From: Ruminococcaceae bacterium UBA737
GTDB lineage: Bacteria > Bacillota > Clostridia > Oscillospirales > Acutalibacteraceae
Assembly (NCBI GenBank): GCA_002297415.1
Contig: DBKZ01000065.1
Coordinates: 1 to 7,526, forward strand
DNA: 7,526 nt
Reading direction: 5' to 3'
Numbering within the stretch: the stretch's first letter is position 1; each line of letters begins with the position of its first letter. A program made the translations under genes and the position numbers. This document shows, piece by piece, positions 1-4,574 of this stretch. The notes under the pieces were generated by a model. It saw nothing but the letters and a program-made list of their open reading frames with translations, ran no database searches and was not told the DNA's origin.

Positions 1-171
1 GTGATTTTTTCGGACGTTGAAAGCCTTAAAAGAGTCGGGCTTGACGTGCCGCAAACCGCCGAGCTTTTGTATAATTTAAAGAAAAACGGCTTTAACGTGG
101 ATACCCACGCGATTTCCATAAAAGAAGCAGCCGAGCAGATATTTGCGGCGCTTCATTCGGAGGGAAAATAG
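1..171 (+). CDS. ecfA1: EcfA1, ATPase of ECF transporter core (3' end only)
   Basis: Frame 1 is open from the window edge to a TAG at 169-171, giving the last 56 residues of a protein whose start lies upstream. None of the nucleotide-binding motifs are in view, so the call rests on the tail and on context. The tail has the C-terminal pattern of EcfA ATPases (SDVESLKRVGLDVPQ, then a helix, a glycine turn and a final helix). It aligns with the end of the complete neighbour EcfA2, where SDAEHLKSIGLNVP occupies the same place, so the two are paralogues. In the family, EcfA1 and EcfA2 form the ATPase heterodimer on the cytoplasmic face of EcfT and drive vitamin or metal-ion uptake. The stop lies two bases before the next start. 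The GTG at position 1 is an internal valine codon, not a start. Confidence 0.88.
   Translation: MIFSDVESLKRVGLDVPQTAELLYNLKKNGFNVDTHAISIKEAAEQIFAALHSEGK
159..164 (+). promoter_or_regulatory. Ribosome binding site of ecfA2
   Basis: GGAGGG inside the last codons of ecfA1, nine bases before the TTG at 174. It supports the TTG as the true start, since no ATG is available nearby in frame, and implies that translation of ecfA2 follows that of ecfA1. Confidence 0.7.
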
Positions 172-173
172 GT

Positions 174-1031
174 TTGTCAGTTTTAGAGGTAAAAAATCTT
201 ACCCACACCTATGACGGAAATACACCGTTTGTAAACGACGCGGTTAAAAACGTTTCGTTTACCGCCGAAAAGGGCGAAATAATAGGTATTATCGGTCACA
301 CGGGATCGGGTAAATCAACGCTTGTGCAGCACCTGAACGGGCTTTTAAAGCCTACATCGGGCGAAATACTGTTAAACGGCGTGAATATTTGGGATAACCC
401 GAAGGAAATACGGCAGGTCCGCGCTAAGGTGGGGCTTGTTTTTCAGTACCCCGAATATCAGCTTTTTGAAGAAACTGTATTTGCGGATATTGCTTTCGGT
501 CCGAAAAATATGGGAATTAAAGACTCTGAGCTTGAAAAAAGGGTTTATGAAATAGCGAACCTTGTCGGCATTAAGCCCGAATATATGGAAAAATCGCCTT
601 TTGACCTTTCGGGCGGCGAAAAAAGAAGAGTGGCTATAGCAGGCGTTATGGCAATGAGACCCGAGGTTTTAATACTTGACGAGCCTGTTGCAGGGCTTGA
701 CCCTAAGGGCAGAGCCGATGTTGTGGAAATCATTAAAAAATATGCCTCGGAATATAATGCCACTGTTATGATAGTTTCTCATAATATGGAGGACATGGCT
801 GTTCTTGCGGATAAGCTCATTGTTATGAACAAAGGCGAGATTGACAGATTTGATACAACCTATAATGTTTTTTCTGACGCAGAGCATTTAAAAAGCATAG
901 GGCTTAATGTTCCGATTGTAACAAACATTCTAAGAACGATAAAAGCAAAGGGCTATGATGTAAGAGAGGATATCTTTACAGTCGGTGAAGCGCTTGAATA
1001 CTTGTTGAAGGCAGGTAGCGGAAATGATTAA
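174..1031 (+). CDS. ecfA2: EcfA2, ATP-binding subunit of ECF transporter
   Basis: A complete 285-residue ABC ATPase, the usual EcfA length. Visible motifs in order: Walker A GHTGSGKST at residues 41-49, Q-loop Gln91 in VFQYPEYQLF, ABC signature LSGGEKRR at 145-152, Walker B VLILDEP at 165-171 with catalytic Glu170, and switch His203 in SHNMED. The Q-loop context (QYPEYQLFEETV) and the extra C-terminal domain from about residue 235 are typical of EcfA rather than of other ABC importers. It pairs with EcfA1 on the cytoplasmic side of EcfT and hydrolyses ATP to drive uptake through interchangeable S components. The start is TTG with GGAGGG nine bases upstream. The 3' end overlaps ecfT by eight bases, so the two are probably translationally coupled. 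The A2 rather than A1 label follows from being second in the order A1-A2-T. Confidence 0.96.
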   Translation: MSVLEVKNLTHTYDGNTPFVNDAVKNVSFTAEKGEIIGIIGHTGSGKSTLVQHLNGLLKPTSGEILLNGVNIWDNPKEIRQVRAKVGLVFQYPEYQLFEETVFADIAFGPKNMGIKDSELEKRVYEIANLVGIKPEYMEKSPFDLSGGEKRRVAIAGVMAMRPEVLILDEPVAGLDPKGRADVVEIIKKYASEYNATVMIVSHNMEDMAVLADKLIVMNKGEIDRFDTTYNVFSDAEHLKSIGLNVPIVTNILRTIKAKGYDVREDIFTVGEALEYLLKAGSGND

Positions 1032-1833
1032 GGATATAACCTTCGGACAGTATTTTGAAAGCAATTCTTTTTTGCATAGGCTGGACCCGAGAACTAAGCT
1101 TATTCTTCTTATTTTATATATTGTTTTCATATTCCTTTGTAAAGATTTGTATTCGCTCCTTTTTTTAACGGCTGTGTTTTTTGCGGTTATCTTTATTTCA
1201 AAGGTACCGATAACGATGTATCTTAAAAATCTTAAATCAATCCTGCCGATAGTTATTTTTACAGGTCTTATAAACCTTTTCTATAATGACAGCGGAAAAA
1301 CGCTTTTTAATATTTTTAAGCTTAAGGTTACAACAGGCGGAATATATCAGGCTTCTTTTATGTCGCTCAGAATTTTTCTGCTTATTCTTATAAGCTCTGT
1401 TTTAACCTATACGACAACGCCGAACGATTTGACCGACGCAATAGAAAATCTTTTAAAACCACTTTCTTTTATAGGGCTTTCGGTTGCCGTTCATACGCTT
1501 GCCATGATGATGACTATAGCTTTAAGATTTATCCCAACCTTGGTCGAAGAAACTCAGAAAATTATGAATGCTCAAAAGGCGCGCGGAGCTGACCTTGAAA
1601 GCGGAAAATTCAAGGAGAGGTTAAAAGCTCTTATTCCTATTCTTATTCCGCTGCTTATTTCCTCGGTCAGGAGAGCTTATGAGCTTGCAGAGGCTATGGA
1701 GTGCCGCTGTTATAACGGCGGCGTGGGCAGAGTGAGAATGAAAAGACTTAAATATTCTTTTACTGATTTAATCGCTTTGGTTTTTTCATTGGTTTCCTGC
1801 GCGGCAGTGATAATTATAAACATTAAGGTGTGA
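1024..1833 (+). CDS. ecfT: EcfT, transmembrane coupling subunit of ECF transporter
   Basis: A 269-residue, strongly hydrophobic protein of normal EcfT length. The N-terminal LDPRTKL motif (residues 20-26) is a family hallmark. Membrane segments are visible near 27-60, 72-86, 112-130, 150-170 and 245-266. The long cytoplasmic coupling helices lie between about 170 and 240 and carry the ATPase-contacting triplets: ARG at 186-188 in AQKARGADLES, and CRC at 227-229 in AMECRCYNGG where the textbook second triplet is ARG. EcfT links the EcfA1/EcfA2 dimer to the vitamin-binding S component. No S component is encoded here, which fits a group II core shared by several S proteins. The ATG start overlaps ecfA2 by eight bases; only a weak AGG-type site (about 1008-1016) precedes it, so re-initiation after ecfA2 is likely. 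Confidence 0.95.
   Translation: MIKDITFGQYFESNSFLHRLDPRTKLILLILYIVFIFLCKDLYSLLFLTAVFFAVIFISKVPITMYLKNLKSILPIVIFTGLINLFYNDSGKTLFNIFKLKVTTGGIYQASFMSLRIFLLILISSVLTYTTTPNDLTDAIENLLKPLSFIGLSVAVHTLAMMMTIALRFIPTLVEETQKIMNAQKARGADLESGKFKERLKALIPILIPLLISSVRRAYELAEAMECRCYNGGVGRVRMKRLKYSFTDLIALVFSLVSCAAVIIINIKV
1825..1830 (+). promoter_or_regulatory. Ribosome binding site of truA
   Basis: AAGGTG, in the last codons of ecfT, seven bases before the TTG at 1838. The only competing start, ATG at 1847, would be 16 bases away, so the site selects the TTG. Confidence 0.6.
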
Positions 1834-1837
1834 TTTT

Positions 1838-2569
1838 TTGAAGCGGATGTTTTTAAGACTTTCCTTTGACGGCACGGCTTATCACGGCTGGCAAATTCAG
1901 CCGAATGCCGTTACGGTGCAGTCGGTATTGCAGGAGTCCTTAAAAAAGCTTTTAGGCAGCGTAACTCCCGTTACGGGCTGCAGCAGAACCGACGCCGGCG
2001 TTCATGCAAACGAATTCTGCTGTCATATTGACTGTATGGATTCAATTCCGAAAGAGGCTTTTCTTTTGGGTCTTAATTCAATTCTTCCGCCCGATATTTC
2101 TGTTTTTGACTGCGAGCAGGTTAATTCCGATTTCCATGCCAGATATTCGTGCAGAAAAAAAGAATATATCTATAATTTCTATACAGGTATTAAAGATCCT
2201 TTTAAGTCAAGATATGCCGTGCATATAAATACTCTTCCGGATATGACAGCCGCAGATAAGGTATGCCGTTCAATTATAGGAACTCATGATTTCATCAGCT
2301 TTTCGGGAAGCAAAAGGTCGGTTGAAAGCACCGTAAGAACCGTTTATGACTGCGCCTTTGAAAAAATAGGCTCCGATTATAGGCTGACTGTCAGTGCGGA
2401 CGGCTTTTTATATAACATGGTGCGCATTATTGCCGGCACTGTTTATGAAGCGGGAATAGGACTAAAAAGTATTGAATGCGTAAACGAAGCGTTTAAAACT
2501 AACGACCGCACGAGGATAGGGACAACATTTCCGCCTCAGGGGTTGTTCTTAAATAAGGTTTATTATTGA
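1838..2569 (+). CDS. truA: tRNA pseudouridine(38-40) synthase TruA
   Basis: A 243-residue protein, full length for bacterial TruA. The enzyme converts uridines 38, 39 and 40 of the tRNA anticodon arm to pseudouridine. The catalytic aspartate is Asp52 in GCSRTDAGVHA (48-57). Other family landmarks: FDGTAYHGWQ near the N-terminus, the RKKEYIY stretch at 106-112, GTHDFISFSG at 148-157, GFLYNMVRIIAGT at 189-201, and a C-terminal PPQGLFL at 232-238. The start is TTG at 1838, chosen by the AAGGTG site; an ATG three codons further in (1847) is the alternative. It begins four bases after ecfT ends. The order ecfA1-ecfA2-ecfT-truA is classical in Firmicutes and probably reflects shared transcription with the translation-related genes upstream rather than a functional link to transport. 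Confidence 0.97.
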   Translation: MKRMFLRLSFDGTAYHGWQIQPNAVTVQSVLQESLKKLLGSVTPVTGCSRTDAGVHANEFCCHIDCMDSIPKEAFLLGLNSILPPDISVFDCEQVNSDFHARYSCRKKEYIYNFYTGIKDPFKSRYAVHINTLPDMTAADKVCRSIIGTHDFISFSGSKRSVESTVRTVYDCAFEKIGSDYRLTVSADGFLYNMVRIIAGTVYEAGIGLKSIECVNEAFKTNDRTRIGTTFPPQGLFLNKVYY

Positions 2570-2570
2570 A

Positions 2571-2577
2571 AGGCGGT
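2571..2577 (+). promoter_or_regulatory. Ribosome binding site of the DUF5711-like gene
   Basis: AGGCGGT just after the truA stop, seven bases before the TTG at 2585. It is imperfect, but there is no other start codon in frame before the membrane segment, so it supports the TTG. Confidence 0.5.
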
Positions 2578-2584
2578 GTGAATT

Positions 2585-3859
2585 TTGCCTGATTACAGAA
2601 AAAAACAGTACGGAAAGAAAAAATTCGGAAAAGAAAAAAAACCGATTAAAAAAGAAAGAACGAAAGAAAAAGAGGTTGTTTTTGACGACGGCCTTTTAAA
2701 CGGCACTTCAAAGGTAAAGGTTATCAAGGGAAAAAAGGTTGAAAGACAGAGAAAATTCAGAATTTTTCTAACAACCGTAGCCTTCTTAATTGCAGCAAAT
2801 ATTATTCTTTCCTTAATTTTGCCTGTAAATTTAATCGAAAATGTCAAAAATCTTTCAGCTGTTATAGGCTCGGGAAGCTTTCCTGTTGAGCTTAACGGAC
2901 TGTCAACCATTGATATCAAGCAAAACACATCCGTTTTTTATATCCTTTCCGATACCGGTCTTACGGCATATAACCGCTCGGGCAAGGAGGTTTATCATAG
3001 GCTTTGCGGCTATGAAAACCCTGTTATGAGCGTCAGCGAGACAAGAGTACTTGTATATGATCAGGGCGGAAATGAGCTTAGTGTTTCAAATTTAAAAGAG
3101 GTAACAAATACATATAAGTCTGACGACCCGATTATCTGCGCGGCAATAGGCAGAAACGGCAGCTATGCGGTAGTCACTTCTTCCGCCGATTATGCTTCGA
3201 CGGTAACGGTATATAACAGGAAATCAAAAAGACTTTATACTTGGAATTCGGCTAAAGAAATAATAAATAATGTTTGCGTATCCGCCGACGGAAAGAAAAT
3301 AGGCGTTTCAACGATAACTACAGTAAGCGGAAGATTTTCTTCTCATTTATATGTTTTGAGCTTTGAATCGGCAGACCCTGTCTATACGCTTGACCTAAAA
3401 GAAAAAACCGTAATTTCCTTAAAGGCGTCGGGCAGAAATCTTGTTGTCGGAGCGGACGGGGGCTATGTAAGCTTTATAAATCTAAAAAAGAATTCTACGG
3501 TAACGCTTGAAAAAGAGCTTGATTTAAGCTATTATCGAAGCTATGGAAGAAAAAATCTTTTTGTTTTCAATCTTTCGAGCAATAAAAATCAGAACATCGT
3601 TGTTGTAACGGATTCAAGCGGAAATAAAAAAGATGAATTTCAGATAAACGAAACCATAAGTGATATACAGCTGTTCGGCAGTCATATTTATTGTATCAGT
3701 GACACTAAAACCTTTGTCTATGATATAGACGGAACGCTTGTAAGAACAGGCGAGTGCGGTTACGGCTGTAAAAGGCTTGCCGTTACGGGAACATATTCCG
3801 TTGCGGTTATAACGGACACAAGTATGGATGAATTTGATATCAGTAAAAAGGAGAAGTGA
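2585..3859 (+). CDS. DUF5711-like single-pass membrane protein with beta-propeller
   Basis: A 424-residue protein of unknown function. Residues 1-57 are a highly basic, lysine-rich cytoplasmic tail. A single hydrophobic segment at about 58-79 is flanked by basic residues inside (RQRKF) and acts as an uncleaved signal anchor. The remaining 340 residues should lie outside the membrane. They are rich in short beta strands in repeated V-Y-[ND]-x-x-G/S units (near 129, 210 and 379) and phrases such as VSADGKKIGVST, which look like the blades of a propeller. Overall layout and the CvpA neighbour match what I recall of clostridial DUF5711 proteins; I could not check this. No catalytic motif is evident, and a binding or scaffold role is only inference. 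The start is TTG; no alternative lies upstream of the membrane segment. The stop overlaps the cvpA-family start region. Confidence 0.8.
   Translation: MPDYRKKQYGKKKFGKEKKPIKKERTKEKEVVFDDGLLNGTSKVKVIKGKKVERQRKFRIFLTTVAFLIAANIILSLILPVNLIENVKNLSAVIGSGSFPVELNGLSTIDIKQNTSVFYILSDTGLTAYNRSGKEVYHRLCGYENPVMSVSETRVLVYDQGGNELSVSNLKEVTNTYKSDDPIICAAIGRNGSYAVVTSSADYASTVTVYNRKSKRLYTWNSAKEIINNVCVSADGKKIGVSTITTVSGRFSSHLYVLSFESADPVYTLDLKEKTVISLKASGRNLVVGADGGYVSFINLKKNSTVTLEKELDLSYYRSYGRKNLFVFNLSSNKNQNIVVVTDSSGNKKDEFQINETISDIQLFGSHIYCISDTKTFVYDIDGTLVRTGECGYGCKRLAVTGTYSVAVITDTSMDEFDISKKEK
3848..3853 (+). promoter_or_regulatory. Ribosome binding site of the CvpA-family gene
   Basis: AAGGAG in the last codons of the preceding gene. 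Three start codons follow in tandem in one frame: GTG at 3856 (two bases away, too close), ATG at 3859 (five bases) and ATG at 3862 (eight bases). The site excludes the GTG and fits either ATG. Confidence 0.7.
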
Positions 3860-4557
3860 TGATGTACGGCTTAAAGGCTCTTATATTTGATCTGATAGTA
3901 GTCGCGATTATATTGATTACAGCTTGGATATCCTCAAAAAGAGGCTTTGTCAGGACGGTTATCGAGGTTGCGGGCTGTATTCTGGCGCTTATAATTTCGG
4001 TTTATGCAAGTAAGCCGGTCGCGAAATTTTGCTACAACAGATTTGTTGCAAATTCTGTGGAAAGTTCCGTTAAAGGCGCACTTGATGATGTCAAGACCGA
4101 TTCTGCCTCGGCTATTTGGGATTCTCTTCCGGATTATCTTAAAAAATATGCCGAATCCTTCGGAATAACAAAAGAAAAAATCGATGACGCCGCGTCAAAA
4201 GCAACGGACGATAAAACCGAGGAGATTTCTGATAAAATAGCTGAAAGCACGGTTAAGCCCGTAGTTGTTAAGGCGCTTTCGGGTGTTATTTCTGCGGCAA
4301 TGTTTGCAATTTTGTTTTTCCTTATAAAAATACTTTCAAGGCTTATAAACGGAATGTTCAATATTTCTTTTGTGGGAAGTATTAACAGGCTTTTAGGAGG
4401 ATTACTCGGTCTTGTAAAGGGAATGATATTTGCGGCGCTGTTTATTCTTATAGTTAATTTTATCGTTGTTGTGTCAAAGGGCGGAATTTCGGTTTTGTCC
4501 GAGGATATGATAAACGAATCAATATTTTTTAAACTTTTCTCAAACCTCATAAAATAA
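3859..4557 (+). CDS. CvpA family membrane protein
   Basis: A 232-residue membrane protein with the CvpA-family layout. Hydrophobic helices lie at about 8-25, 33-51, 137-157 and 183-205. The short loop after helix 1 carries SSKRGFVRTVIE, matching the RGFVRE-type motif of CvpA, and the loop before helix 4 carries GSINRLLGGLLGLVKG, the second family signature. By the positive-inside rule both loops are cytoplasmic. The 85-residue segment between helices 2 and 3 is therefore outside; it is helical, charged and longer than in the roughly 160-residue proteobacterial CvpA. CvpA was named for colicin V production in Escherichia coli; its role in Firmicutes is not settled. The ATG at 3859 overlaps the upstream TGA by one base (TGATG), suggesting translational coupling. 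ATG at 3862 is an equally good start; GTG at 3856 is disfavoured by spacing. Confidence 0.88.
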   Translation: MMYGLKALIFDLIVVAIILITAWISSKRGFVRTVIEVAGCILALIISVYASKPVAKFCYNRFVANSVESSVKGALDDVKTDSASAIWDSLPDYLKKYAESFGITKEKIDDAASKATDDKTEEISDKIAESTVKPVVVKALSGVISAAMFAILFFLIKILSRLINGMFNISFVGSINRLLGGLLGLVKGMIFAALFILIVNFIVVVSKGGISVLSEDMINESIFFKLFSNLIK

Positions 4558-4562
4558 AGGAG
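4556..4562 (+). promoter_or_regulatory. Ribosome binding site of clpE
   Basis: AAAGGAG overlapping the stop of the CvpA-family gene, with a rather long 12-base spacing to the ATG at 4575. The spacer is A/T-only apart from one C. Confidence 0.65.
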
Positions 4563-4574
4563 CAATTTATAAAA

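Noticed and set aside
1..174. GTG at position 1 as the start of a small 56-residue gene
   Set aside because: The sequence is the C-terminal domain of an EcfA ATPase, paralogous to the end of EcfA2. An EcfA1 running in from upstream is the simpler reading.
364..366. Possible ClpE pseudogene or frameshift signals, and possible broken frames in other genes
   Set aside because: All six complete genes (ecfA2 through clpE) keep their diagnostic motifs in one frame, with lengths plausible for their families and no frameshift or internal stop.
2004..2228. Plus-strand open frame of 74 codons inside truA in another frame
   Set aside because: It lies wholly within the catalytic and central part of TruA. 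I saw no convincing ribosome binding site for it and no recognisable protein features.
2593..2928. Minus-strand open frame of 111 codons opposite the lysine-rich start of the DUF5711-like gene
   Set aside because: Its Phe/Leu/Ser-rich content is just the reverse of the AAA/GAA-rich tail. The plus-strand frame runs uninterrupted for 424 residues with a sensible topology.
4134..4565. Minus-strand open frame of 143 codons opposite the CvpA-family gene
   Set aside because: It is the antisense of a clear family member with good signatures. Its translation is low-complexity Ser/Ile/Thr-rich with no recognisable domain, and it lies in a plus-strand-only cluster.
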